Shown piece after piece: positions 9,706 to 20,974 of a stretch of DNA of 64,000 nucleotides; position 1 is the stretch's first letter; each line of letters begins with the position of its first letter. Made by a program: the position numbers and the translations under genes. Under the pieces are notes generated by a model. The model had not been told where the DNA came from. It worked only from the letters and a program-made list of their open reading frames with translations, and did no database searches. This DNA is from Primula veris (Eukaryota > Streptophyta > Magnoliopsida > Ericales > Primulaceae), in NCBI GenBank assembly GCA_963682055.1, contig OY821750.1, forward strand, positions 13,208,501-13,272,500. Direction: 5' to 3'.

Positions 9706-11508
9706 TGTAACATCCCGGATATTTATAGCTGGTTTTATTTACGATTAAATTAATCCAAAAACATTTTATACAATTTTTAGCCAAAAACCGAAACTCTTCC
9801 GAAAAACTTTATTTTAAAAACCTTGTACTAATTTTATAAATAAAAAGGACCCAATAGTTTTGTTTCTAAATATTTATTATTTTTGAGCAGTAAAATAATA
9901 GTTTTGATTTTTAGTTAACTTTTAGAACTTTGGGGACCAAATAGTTCGCTTCCCCAAACTCTCCCAAAACAGTTTCTCAAAACACTTTTCAGCCCACTTT
10001 TTAAAAACAGTAAACCTAAAACCACCAAAAACAAAGAGAGAAAAGAGAGAGAAGAGAGGTTCCAAATTTTAGAAAGAAGAAGTAGAAACCGGCATTAGCG
10101 AGTTTTTACCAGAAGCATCTCCTCTACGCACTAAGGTAACGGGGGTTATCCATTACGACTAGACGATGGTGTATGTTAGGGTTAGGTCTTGCGTTTATTT
10201 TAAATTTGGGGGTTTTTCATTTTATCTCAATTATGTTCTTAAATTGTTAATTGAGTTTTATTTGTTACACTTTTAATTCACTTATTTGAATTGGAGAAGT
10301 TGAGAATTTAGACATATTAATTTCGAATTAATGAGAATATGGATGGGTTTGCGTGTTTTTATGAGTTGATTATGTGATATTATAGTTATTGATGAAATTG
10401 GGTAAATTATTGTTGAATAAATTATTGTTAAAATACCTAAATGAGATTTTATGTTGTTGGAGTTGTTTGCCTAGTTGTGAATCTAGCACCTATGCTTATG
10501 TGTTTTGTTGTATTGCGTTAAAGTGGCGTTTGGGAATGCTAGTATTTGAGAATGTGATTTTGTTGAGAATGTGTTAATTGAATGATTTAATATTATTGGC
10601 CGGGGCCTTTTGTTTTAGTTATTGGCAATGGTCTATGTCTCTTCCTATACCGGGGACATAAGACGAGCCGAGGGGTATAGGGAATGACTAGTCTTACGGA
10701 CTGGGGCGAGTGGCATGAAGAGCTCCAAGTGCGCACTTTAAATATTTATTTGTTGACAATGGTCTATGCCTCTTCCTATACCGGGGGCATAAGACGAGCA
10801 GAGGGGTATAGGGAATGACCTACCTTACGGACTGGGGTAGGTGGCGTGAGAGGTCCATATGTGTTATTTTATATGTTGGCAATGGTGTATGTCTCTCCCT
10901 ATACCGGGGACATAAGACGAGCCCAGGGGTATAGGGAATGACTCGTCTTACGGACTGGGACGAGTGGCGTGAGAGGTCCATGTTTGTTATAGATGTGTGT
11001 TGGAGTTACTTAATTTATTTTGTTGTACGATATTATTATATTTCTTTTTATACGTTGTTATCGTAGTTGTTGTTTGTGAGTTCTTGCATTATGGGATGGA
11101 GTGACGGTATCTTGTGTGGTGTCGTCCCGTCTATGTATGTGCGTGGGACTCACCGCTACAGTTTTGTCTTTCAGGTACAACTTAGGTTGAGTCGTTTGGA
11201 TAAGAGCATTAACAAGGTATCGCATGGGTTCGGGGCTTCTTTGAATCGTTTTCTTTTACTTGGACTATTTTTGAGTTTGTAGCCTACGGACAAATTACAT
11301 TCGTTTGTTTTCTTTTTATATAACTTTGTTAAAACCATCTCGTCTTGTAGCCGCGTTTGGCAAACATTTTTATTTATTCGTTTAATTGTTCCTTTAGCTC
11401 GCAAGTTATTTTCTTTTAAAAGTTAAATTTTGTACCAACAGATTTTTTTTTCCTTTTGTTCAAAAAGTCACACCTTGATATCCGTTTTTCGGATTTTGGG
11501 GCGTGACA
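9706..11508 (+). repeat. 3' LTR of gypsy element 1
   Basis: It begins TGTAACATCCCGG and ends GGGGCGTGACA, with the canonical TG..CA. It is 1,803 bases and collinear with 1479-3329 but differs by indels (an extra block near 10470-10550 and one fewer tandem unit). The LTRs have clearly diverged since insertion or come from different elements. Confidence 0.92.
10622..10985 (+). repeat. Three tandem units in the 3' LTR
   Basis: Units start at 10622, 10753 and 10875. The first and third are of the ACTCGTC type (first with one change), the second of the ACCTACC type. In unit 3, ACTCGTC (10941-10947) pairs perfectly with GACGAGT (10959-10965). In unit 2, ACCTACC (10818-10824) pairs perfectly with GGTAGGT (10836-10842). 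Confidence 0.85.
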
Positions 11509-13333
11509 ACAACTATCAAGGATGACGTTGTCTTTTTTCAAGAACCGACTTGTTTATATTCATTGTTGTTGCAATTGGTTTCCATCACTACAAAATAAAC
11601 ACAAATACTTCAAGCCAAAACAGTTACATTTGTTAAAAAAAAATTATTTATACATATTGAAAGCTTTAATATGTTAAATTACATGCATTAACTAACTAGT
11701 TACTAGCCCTTGAAAAAGTACGGACAAAACTCTATTAAATTTAAATATCATCTATTCTTACAAATGGTTGAAGACCGGAAAAGAAATTCATACCACAAAT
11801 AAAAGATACTATTCATTTTAGATCCAGTAAAAGTAAATCTTGAAGCATATGAAAATTATTTATCATGCAACCTCTAATTAATATATGTGTATTTCCAAAA
11901 TATAGAAAAATTTAATTAATTAATATTTTTTTTCCAGTTATACTACTTCCGACGAAAACGACAAGACTGTTATAGTTTTACATTAACTTAGTCGGAACAC
12001 GACAATACCGTTACAGTTTTAAATCAACTTCCTAGGAACACTAAAATACAGTAACAGCTTTAAATCAACTTTCCTGGAACACGGCAATACCGTTACAACT
12101 TTAAATCAATTTTCTTAGAACCCGACATTCTAAAGATTTACAGTTGTAGTTCTGATAGTGGTTATAGATCCCCATAATAAAAGATATTTTTAATCACAAT
12201 CCGACTTATATATCTAATGACATATAGTAACACAAATATTTTGTGACCGGTGTGCGTGTCACGTATATTTTCACTCTCTTTGATTAAACCATATTAGTCT
12301 ATTCAAATTTTATTATAAATTTTCAAGTAATGTTTTTGACCAAAATAAAGTGATGCATTACCAAATCATTATGAAAGTTAAAGTTTTTGACAAAAAATTA
12401 AATGATATCTTAACAAATCATTATAGAAATTAACTAAGTCACATTATCATTATCTTTTTACATATTGGACCTGGCTTCGTACCAATTACAAAAAATAGTA
12501 TAAATTGTTTTTTCTGTAAAGATAAAGTAAATTTTGATTTTCTCAACTCAGTAAAACTGGTAGAATTGCCGTAAGAAATATTTTTTCTGCCTCCTAACGG
12601 GTATGAGTTTTCATCCCCTTAGAGGATCCTTAACTTTTTAAAAGAAAATAACTATTTAAAAGAAATAAATTTTTTGACTTAACTTTCTCAATATAGAAAT
12701 ATATGAATTTTTATATTATGGACATGTTTATTCATATTATATGCTAACACAAAGTAGGGTCATTTCTTTTTGACACAAGGTCAAGGAGTCCTTCCAAGAG
12801 AGTTTACTCGTATGACTAGCAGCAGGCTCGTTCTCTATTTTTCTTATTTTTTGAGATTCTCCGCAAATGAAAATAAATTTTTAATACGTGTATAATGTCA
12901 ATGGGTCTTTTTATACAAGATAACCATAAAATAAAACTGTAAAACGTTTCCTTTATTCCTAAAACTTAAATTTTAATGGTTATTCCTCAAGTTCAATTTT
13001 ATCAACTAAATGATATATTCCTTAGCTCAGTGTTCTCACATGCGAGTTGTCTTGCCTTGCTCTCACATAAAACAAATAAACTTGAACTATCGAATCTAAC
13101 CATCAATTACTCAAACCCAATAATTAATGACTAAACTATGGTGCCTCAAATTAGTGATCGAAAATATCTAGAAAACTTAAAATATATGATAAACAAAGTT
13201 GTTTTCACTGCGTTGATATCAATTTATTTTAAGTGAGATGGTCTTTTAAGGTTCAAAACTTATAATTAGAATTGTCATGATTAAAAATCCACATTGTTAG
13301 CAAAAACCTACAAGAAAAGACTAGGTTAGTGTT
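11509..13333. repeat. Intergenic DNA with a CACTA-like tandem repeat block
   Basis: No gene is seen. 11968-12125 holds about three imperfect units of 55-60 bases with 'CGGAACACGACAATACCGTTACAGTTTTAAATCAACTT'-like content. The block is bracketed by CACTACAAAATA at 11586 and the reverse complement of CACTATCAGAAC ending at 12160. Those resemble CACTA termini with subterminal repeats. The flanking triplets (CAT and GTT) do not match, so the ends are uncertain. Confidence 0.4.
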
Positions 13334-13510
13334 AGATATGGGCTCTAGGGACAAATATTTAAGCTAGTGGACTAAGGCAGTATAAAGAAAATTATACTTG
13401 GGTCATATTTGATCATTTCCGAATAAATGGAAAATAGACCCGAAACTATAATTTTATTTATATTGCCTTAGTCCAATAGCTTATGAAATTTCTATCCACT
13501 GTTCTATTTG
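13334..13510. repeat. Hairpin (foldback) MITE
   Basis: Two arms of about 65 bases are inverted complements. 'GTGGACTAAGGCAGTATAAA' (13367-13386) faces 'ATATTGCCTTAGTCCAATAG' (13460-13479), and the match extends from CTTGGGTC / GACCCGAA at the loop out to about 13334 and 13510. The loop is about 35 AT-rich bases. It would fold as a near-perfect long hairpin, a shape typical of MITEs and a source of 24-nt siRNA. I could not fix a target duplication. Confidence 0.65.
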
Positions 13511-14473
13511 TTGTTAAACTGTTAGGTTTCAACTATAGTTGTAATCACAGTTGTAACTTAGCTATACTGATTTACTAAACAGAATAATTAAACGTATTTG
13601 AAAGTTAATTCACACGGACGTTTAACAACGGAGTTCACCCAAACTAGGGCTAAGTCTCCGGGTCACTTACTCAGATTAGTGATATTATAAAAGTCTACAT
13701 TATATGACTCAGAACTCATGAAAAACTTCATCTAGGTTATTCAGCCTATCTCTATATTGCTCCTACTATATAAATATCACTCAAAATATCAATAGTATCC
13801 TACCATTTTTTTTATTTTAAGTTCTCATGTGTATTCTCTCAAGTTTTAGTTGTTTATAGTTTAGAACACACACCTTTACAAGCAATTCTACTATTTATAA
13901 GACAAAAGCAATCTTTAAGATCTTCATAATTTTTCATTCTTCAATCATTGTGCGTCAGATCTTCTTGATTTATTTTGACTATTTCATATTGATCTCTTTC
14001 TTTTCATAAACGCACGAGAAGCATGCTGCAAATATGAGCTCAGTCTTCTTGAAATCAAACGAGATAAAAACTTGCTTGATAATGGAGATATTATTACCAA
14101 TAAAAGAGCATAAAAGATAAAATCCTTTTGATGATAAAAATCTTTTCCATATAAAAATAATAACTCCATATTTAGTTTCAATCTATTTAAGTACTAAAAG
14201 ATTTCATGAACAATAGATTAAAACATGATAAAGACTTGCAATAAACATGAGATATAATTTAGCTCAGTAAAGGAATGAGATAAAATCTTTTGAAGGTTAT
14301 ATCTTTAGAATATTAATTTAAAGAACAAGTGATGCAGTAAGATAGAATCTTGCGTATCAGCAAATTATAACAATGGTTGCAACTGAGATTGCAACCTCAA
14401 CTGTAAAATAAATTTGTCTTAGTAACAAACGACAACTTAGATTATTTTGTTCAAAACAATTAACAACAAATAG
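13504..14473. repeat. Inverted repeat pair, possible foldback element
   Basis: CTATTTGTTGTTAA at 13504-13517 is the reverse complement of TTAACAACAAATAG ending at 14473. The next bases (AACTATAGTTGTAATCACAG near 13531-13550) match imperfectly to the complement of 14370-14400. The interior has a TATATAAATA box near 13767 and no coding sequence. Whether this is a DNA element or a decayed LTR is unclear. Confidence 0.35.
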
Positions 14474-16065
14474 TTCACTAGGTCATAAATATAGAACTAA
14501 CAACTTAAATATTTATAAATGGAAAATATTTGTAAGTGGAAGGATAAATCTAATGATTTGTGGTAATGCAGAGATTTTATAACTGTCGGGTGTGTGTCAC
14601 GCATATTTTGTTTGTGTAAATCCTAAAGCACATTGGTCAATTTCAATTTTTTTCTTACAAATAAACAAATTTTATATTTTTTAGTTGGATATAATTGGAT
14701 CTGTGCATCATATGCAGGCTTTGCGATTGGTACTTATTGTATACTTAAAATTTGGCTTGAGTCGGTATATATTGTATTGTTCGAGCTGTGTTATTAAATA
14801 TTTAAGCTTCCGACATCCTAAATATTTGTACATGAACCAAATGCTAGCTCTATTCATATTCGTTTACTATCTCATAATATTTGTTCATGTTCGTTTATAA
14901 ATGAATTAACATGAAATGAATGATTGACGAAATAACCACGATTTGTTCATGAACGATTCGTTAATAACATAAATCTTACGATTTGAGTTTAAACTCGGTT
15001 ACAAAGTTGTATATATTATTTTCATAACATAAATATTCACATTCAAAACCATATGTTAAAATTTTAAATTTTGAACAATTGAGTTTTTCACATGATAGCC
15101 AAATCGTTTTAATTGTTTCCGCTTTAAGGTTTAACAATTTTCTGTAGCATCCAGTCATTAGTATAATTATATATATTTGTTAGTAATTTGTAGTTATAGT
15201 CTATTTAGTCCGTTTAAAAAATAAGGTTGTCAAGGCGAATGGTTTCGACCCTCGTCTATTTATATTCTGGTTGTAGCTCAAAGTGGTATTCGAGTTAGTA
15301 ATCAAGAAAACACAAGCCGTGGCTTTCAAACTCTCCACAATATTGTTAGGCGTGAGAACGAGGTAATAAATGGTTGTAAAATGCGGTCAGGTTTGCAACG
15401 GTTAGAGCTGGCCGAAGAATGCATCCTTTTTTTTACTATAATATATTTCCTATTCTATTAATTAATGTATATAAAGAAATAAACCGGGAATCGTCAAAGT
15501 ACCACATGAAATTGTCAGACTATATATCATTTCTTTGGGTTTCATGGATATATCAACATTGAAGCTTGCAAACTCGTAAGAGACCTCATCGATGTGTAAT
15601 CCTCACCATGTCTGATCCCATTGTTGGATCTATACAGATCGTCTAAGTCGATCAATCAAATTTCAGTAAAAACAGACGCGCCGAAAAGTATTGGTATATC
15701 GGATAATGAGGTTGCGGTTAAGAATGAGAGGTATGTGCTCTTTTCAGTAAGTATGCATTTTGAATAAATAGTTTGAGACTAATACATTTATGCTAAATAA
15801 GTATTGAGATAAGAAATTTTGTTACAAAAGTCTATAATAGATGTATTTTGTTAATTTTACTCATGGACTCATATTTTTTAAATCTTAACACTGTTAACCC
15901 CTGTTACACGGGACTAACATCGTTGTTAGTACTCAAATAGAAATTAATCAGATCTTGAATAATGATTCTAATAATTAGTTTACTTGTATTAACTAGGAGT
16001 AATATAAATGTCAAACGATGACGTCTTCTTTTAGAGTTTCTTCATTGCTTGTTTAAGTTCATTGT
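14474..16065. other. Intergenic DNA, nothing recognised
   Basis: AT-rich sequence with only short ORFs of no recognisable family. No tRNA-like or LTR ends could be supported. Confidence 0.55.
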
Positions 16066-16268
16066 CACTACAAGAAAAAATCTATATATCAACACTTAAG
16101 TTACAATTAATCTGATACTACACAGCTTGTTGCTAAAATTTAGCAACAGTATAGCAAGAGAAACTGTTGTAAAGTGTTGATAAATGTTGCTATACTGTTC
16201 CTGAATTTTCTGCAACAATCCGTATAGTAACAGACTGGTTGTTGTTAATCTATTATTTTCTTGTAGTG
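16066..16268. mobile_element. CACTA-type MITE with TGT target duplication
   Basis: It starts CACTACAAGAAAA and ends TTTTCTTGTAGTG, perfect 13-bp inverted termini of the En/Spm (CACTA) type. It is flanked by TGT at 16063-16065 and TGT at 16269-16271, the 3-bp target duplication expected of the superfamily. At 203 bases it has no coding capacity. The inside contains repeated GTTGC / GCAACA motifs in both orientations, typical subterminal binding-site arrays. Confidence 0.92.
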
Positions 16269-16694
16269 TGTATGTTAAAGAAGCAACAAAATATAGCATT
16301 TAAAACTGCCAAGTTTTCTTTGGAGTGTCAGAGAAACCAACCAAACGAATTATGAAACTTATCGGAAGTAATATACGGACTCACCAAAAAAAATGTGAAG
16401 ATAAATCTTCCAAGCCAAACGTGTTACAATCTTAAAAGATTTTTCTAAACTTCTAATTGTAGAATTATTTATTACCATCTTCTTACCGTCATTGTCCACT
16501 TGTTTGTTACTACACCTTCAAGAACATTAATTAAGACGCCACTTCTATCCTGTGCAGCGCGTCTAAAAGTTAAGCTGGGATCATCGCGGGTCTAAAAAGC
16601 ATTCCGGTACCCTTTTGGATCTGACATTGTCATCGTCTAAGTTTAATTAATCGATATTTATTTGACAACACACAATAAAAGATTGCCAATTGTA
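16269..16694. other. Intergenic DNA between two CACTA MITEs
   Basis: No gene, repeat or RNA is recognised here. Confidence 0.5.
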
Positions 16695-17168
16695 CACTAC
16701 CAGAAATATTAAAACTAGAAACCAAAATTTAGAGACAACCTAAATCGGTCTCTAAATGATCATATCTTTCGAGAATATTTTCTTTTCGAGACCATTTTCG
16801 TTAGTCTCGAAAGATACATAATTAGAAAAAAATATTTCTTTTGTCCCTAAATCTATATATTTAGAGACCACAAAGAAAAGTTGCACAAGAGAATTTAGTA
16901 TCAACATTATAGTGGAACATGTTATTATATCTCTGACTATTTTTATTTTATTTTTGGTACAACTCTGACTATCTTTTGAGAAAAAATGATTTTTCCCCTT
17001 ATGTTGGTATCGGGTTGTTTTTTAGGACTAATTTTTATGTTTTTGGTCTCCAAATATATATACCGATTTAGGTAATAAACTTTTTTTGCCCCCTAAATAT
17101 ATCATTTAGAGAACGATTTAGAATATTTCTCTAAATTTTGATCTCCGAAACTCTAGTTTCTTGCAATG
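16695..17168. mobile_element. Second, older CACTA-type foldback MITE, GTA target duplication
   Basis: It starts CACTACCAGAAA; the reverse complement of its right end is CATTGCAAGAAA. The arms extend inward for about 60 bases ('AAATTTAGAGA', 'CTAAATCG(G/T)TCTCTAAAT' on both sides). GTA flanks it at 16692-16694 and 17169-17171. The extra 'gtctcgaaa'-like internal repeats suggest a different family from the MITE at 16066. Confidence 0.75.
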
Positions 17169-17717
17169 GTAAAATTACAAAGAAAATTGTCGTTTTTTTC
17201 TCTTTTCAAGAAAACACATCAATATAGACTATCATACGTAAGTTTCATCTTTCAGAAAATTAATTCATTTGATCAAAACTAGAACTTTGTCCCCTTATGT
17301 GTGTCCTACTTGTTTAACCACTGCGCTAGCCTCGCTGAGATGAAACACGTGTTACATTAAAAATGGAGTACTAGGTCGGAATTCTTAACCTCCATTTATG
17401 GATCACCGAAGGTGAACCAGTGTGTGGCGCTTGCATGAGTGCACTATATCGAAGCTCAAAAACATTGTATGGAAAATACACGAACTTGTTTTAAAGACTC
17501 TGTGTAAACTGATTTTGTTTTAAACATTTGTAATTTTAGAGCGAAATCATGTCCACAAAAGACATCACATGTCTTAAGATGTTGTTTTCTCATGATATTG
17601 GTACAAATTGGTCAGCCCAAACTAATGTGATAATAAGTAATGATAAGGGAAAGTTGATTCGTATAATATAGAATAAGAAAATATTTTATTTAATATAGGT
17701 TCCAATACCTAGAGAGA
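17169..17717. other. Intergenic DNA upstream of the LINE
   Basis: AT-rich sequence with no gene seen. It provides the left flank of the LINE insertion. Confidence 0.5.
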
Positions 17718-17775
17718 GAAAGAGAGACACGTCTAGGGTGAATAACCCTAGCCGCCGACGATAGCATGACCGATC

Positions 17776-18199
17776 ATGCTAGTACCACCCCGGAGAGAGA
17801 TAAACCAGAACGAAAAAAACGATCAGCTCATATCCCCAGACCCTACGCCAAAAAAGACCTTCGCATCGGTAGTTGTTTCTCAAGTTTCAAAGAGTAAAAT
17901 CGATCTAAAAGAGATCCAATCCTATAAAGGAGAACCACTCATTCACTTTACATCGGAAGATGTCAGAATTCTATCGAACCTTTTAAGTATACAGTGATCG
18001 ATAAATTTTCTCATGGTAAGCCGAAAATAAAGACGATTAGAAAAGTTTTCAATACTTTCGATCTTAAAGCTGCGTATAATATTGGAGTTATTGATGGTAA
18101 ACATATTATAATACGTTGCTTTCATGAGGACGATTTCTTGCGACTTTCGTTGAAAAATTATTGGTATATAGAAAGTAAGCCTATGAGAACTTTCAAATG
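17776..18199 (+). pseudogene. LINE ORF1, N-terminal half (DUF4283-type)
   Basis: This is the RNA-binding ORF1 protein of a plant LINE. It carries a Pro/Thr-rich start, then 'KTFASVVVSQVSKSKIDLKEIQSYKGEPLIHF', which closely parallels 'KSFAAIVSSHPKKSTINLKEVGSYKGEPLIQF' in the antisense LINE, and the DUF4283-like segment 'KIKTIRKVFNTFDLKAAYNIGVIDGKHIIIR'. A frameshift lies near 17990. The ORF is cut at 18199 by the inserted LINE; the codons that follow in the window belong to that element's antisense 3' end. Confidence 0.82.
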
Positions 18200-18549
18200 G
18201 CCATATAAGGCGTGGGGTGAAACCCACATTTTATTGATTAATGGAAAAAATATTAATTAGCATCACAAACTGTGACACCAAAATTACAAGAATTGAAACT
18301 AAACGAACTAAAATGCTAAACTTTACAACTTGTTATACTACTTTATAAATAAACTGAAACTTAAAGGAAAATAATAACACTGGCCTGTGTAATATACACA
18401 AACCAGATAGATACGTGTAATGATTCCCTCATTTCTTTACTGAGAATAGAAAACGTCACTGTAGAGAGAGAGACTCTCTTCTTCCTCACCGTTTTTCTTC
18501 ATCTTCTTTATTCGCCATTTTTATCCACTTAAAACTTCCATTCCAGCCA

Positions 18550-20005
18550 TCAAAACCTTAGGTTTGGAATTCCTTTAAACTCCAAATCGATAATATTCCT
18601 CAATTTTTGAGTTAACTCTTCCTTTTTGAAATATTCTTTAAATCCTTCTTTGTTGCCACTGTTTGCTAGATTATCCGCTGCGCAATTAGCCTCTCTTACG
18701 ACGTGCTTCATCAGGTAATCTTTGCCCTCTAAATTGAACTTGATTTCATCCACAATTGATCTAATTTGCCAAGGAATTGCTCTTTTTTTTGTAATCATAT
18801 TAACCAATTGAAGCGAATCAGTTTTCAGAATAAAAGATTTCATATTCGTTAATTGTAAAATAAGTAGGATTGCTTTAGATTCTGATTCTATAGCTGATAG
18901 ACTTGATACCATATCTTGAAAACCATAGATAAAATTACCTGTAGAGCTTCTTATTAATCCTCCCACACCACTAGAGTTCGAAGAAGAAGATTTATAGCAC
19001 CCATCAGTATTGATTTTCACATACCCAATTGGAGGATTTAACCATCTCACTATAGAAACCTTTTTGTTTTTTACAACCTTTTCTTCAATTACTGAGTCAT
19101 TTATATTCCAAGTCTTTGAGAAAATTATATTATTTTTGGAACATAAATACAATAATTCTTTAATTTGGGTACAGATAACAGTAGTTTTCATCTCCTTATT
19201 GTTGATTTTGTAATTACACCTTGCTTTCCAAATTTCACAAACAATAATAGATGGTAACACCTTTTGCAGAAAGGAGTTAATTCTATTTTTTTCACTTCTT
19301 GATGTAGACCACCACTTTAAAAATCTCCCTTTTATACTAGTATTAGTATTTATAATTCCCAGCAAGTCATCAAAGTATAACCACACTTCTTTCGCAATCT
19401 TTCCTGAGCTAAATAAGTGCTCTCTGTCTTCTTCTTTTTCACCACAACATTCACACTTAGATGCTAACTGAATTCCAAACTTTTTTATGGCAGAGTCTAG
19501 AGGCAGAGATTTATTGAAAAGTTTCCAAACAAAGCATGTGATTTCAGAGGTAAGACTTTATCTCATTTATACTTATTAAACCAATTAGTATCATGCTTAA
19601 CTCTTGTAATTTCCCAGGCAGACTTAAAATTAAAATTTCCCAACTCTCTTTGTTCCAAATTATTTCATCTTTTCCATATTTATTAGCTTTGAAGTCTTCT
19701 GTAAACAGATGTCTAAGATGAGTAGGAATTGAATCTATAATAATTTGAGTGTCCCACATACCATCTTGCATCAGTTCTTTGACACTTAAACCATTGTATA
19801 CATTGTCATCATTTATTTTTCCTGTACCCAGCCAATTGTCCAAGTTAACAGAAATATTCCCCTCTCCAACTAGCCATTGCATACTTTCTTCTGCTTTTTC
19901 TCTTACTAGCTGCATTCTCTTCCATGTATTATTACCTTTACTAACTTTAGCCTCCACAGGATGAGCATTTTTACAGTATTTAGCTTTCATAAATTTAGCC
20001 CACAA
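18550..20005 (-). pseudogene. LINE ORF2 C-terminus: post-RT region, zf-RVT, RNase H
   Basis: From right to left on the minus strand: a post-RT segment ('AKFMKAKYCKN', 'NISVNLDNWLG', 20005-19544), a reverse-transcriptase zinc-binding region ('CFVWKLFNKSLPLDSA', 'CECCGEKEEDREHLF', about 19535-19400), and an RNase H domain of the plant LINE type (RVT_3) at about 19060-18600 ('WLNPPIGYVKINTDGCYK', 'GVGGLIRSSTGNFI', 'AIESESKAILL', 'ILKTDSLQLVNMI', 'REANCAADNLAN'). The Asp, Glu, Asp and final Asp residues of RNase H are present. A frame break lies near 19544. The RNase H frame is fully open, unusual for so decayed an element. Confidence 0.87.
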
Positions 20006-20026
20006 AAAATTGGATGTTCTGAACTT

Positions 20027-20860
20027 CTACCACAACTTCATAGAATATGTATCAGCAATTTCTCTTATACTTCTTATACCTAATCCATCTTCTTCCTCTG
20101 TTCTGCAATAACTACAATAACTACAATAACTTGGTAAATCTTCATAATCACAGTATTGCCAAAATCCCACATCATTGTCTTCACCATAACCAATCCGAAC
20201 CCTCTGAACTAATTCTTCACTTAGGTCAACTTCCACACAGATTCTTGCTAAGCTTGGTCTCGTTAATTTTGAAGTAGGTTCATCTACCCTTAAGGGGTTT
20301 TCAAATGCTCTTGCTATGGAAAAAATACTAGAATTATTATATAAATGTATAGGCAGTTTTGGTTGATTTATCCAAACAGGTGCGACAGGGGTCTCAAACT
20401 CTGGATCAAAATCGTATGTCCACTTAAAAACACGCATAGGGTAGTGTTCTATATACCAGATTTTTTTAAGCCAAATTCTTGTAAAATCTTCTTCGTGAAA
20501 ACATCAAATCAATATATGTTTGTGGTCTAACACACCAATATTGCAATTTGATTTTAGGTCTAGTTTACCGAACAATTTTCTTATACCTTCCACGTCTGGT
20601 CTTCCATGAGTAAATTTTCCTACTAGTGTGTACTTAAAAGGTTCCGATAATTGTTTAACGTCATCCATAGAGAATTGGATTAAAGGTTCACCTTTATAAC
20701 TTCCTACTTCTTTCAAATTTATTGTAGATTTCTTTGGATGAGAACTTACTATAGCTGCAAAGGACTTCATAGGTGGTGGGTCTGGTGACATACATTGGGG
20801 ATTACGTTTGATAGTTGTGGGTTTTTCTCTCTTCGGCGTAGCAGAATTTAGGTCGTTCAT
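20027..20860 (-). pseudogene. LINE ORF1 joined to the end of the RT region
   Basis: The start is ATG at 20858-20860 ('MNDLNSATPKREKP'). The DUF4283-like segment ('GRPDVEGIRKLFGKLDLKSNCNIGVLDHKHILI') is followed by a frame break near 20500. It then resumes with 'RVFKWTYDFDPEFETPVAPVW' and 'FWQYCDYEDLPSYC'. Near 20100-20130 the frame passes through a small CAATAACTA tandem repeat ('CSYCSYC') and straight into 'DGLGIRSIREIADTYSMKLW', which belongs near the end of the ORF2 RT domain. ORF1 and ORF2 are thus fused by a deletion of about 3 kb, judged from normal LINE order. Confidence 0.8.
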
Positions 20861-20974
20861 GGTTGCGGCGGCTAGGGTTATTCACCCTAGTCGTCTCACT
20901 CTTTCTCTCTCTAGGGACAATGTCAAAAAAAAAAAGATTATGTCTGGAAATAATGGTTCGAGAACTTTCAAATG

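Larger units (their letters stand above)
1479..11508 (+). mobile_element. Ty3/gypsy chromovirus (Tekay/Del type), inactivated
   Basis: This is an LTR retrotransposon of about 10 kb. It contains a 5' LTR, a primer site matching initiator tRNA-Met, a gag with two zinc knuckles, then protease, reverse transcriptase, RNase H and integrase with a chromodomain-like tail, a purine tract and a 3' LTR. The order RT-RNaseH-IN places it in Ty3/gypsy. The C-terminal '[11 protein letters not shown]' segment and the long LTRs suggest the Tekay/Del chromovirus clade, which is an inference from memory of that clade. Several stops and lost catalytic residues mean it cannot be autonomous. The bases flanking the ends (CTTCT at 1474-1478, ACAAC at 11509-11513) do not form a target-site duplication. 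Confidence 0.93.
18200..20959 (-). mobile_element. Antisense LINE with internal deletion, inserted in the first LINE
   Basis: This 2.76-kb L1-type LINE is on the minus strand. Its 5' leader (CCTAGAGAGAGAAAGAG, complement near 20905-20921) matches the leader of the host LINE at 17710-17726, so it is the same family. It keeps ORF1 up to the zinc knuckle and then jumps to the extreme RT C-terminus, zf-RVT and RNase H of ORF2. Endonuclease and RT core are gone. The 3' end has AATAAA-type signals but no clear poly(A). It is flanked by GAGAACTTTCAAATG at 18185-18199 and 20960-20974. Confidence 0.82.

Noticed and set aside
18200..18260. Apparent C-terminal extension of the left LINE ORF1 block
   Set aside because: These codons lie beyond the 15-bp target duplication and are the antisense 3' end of the inserted LINE.
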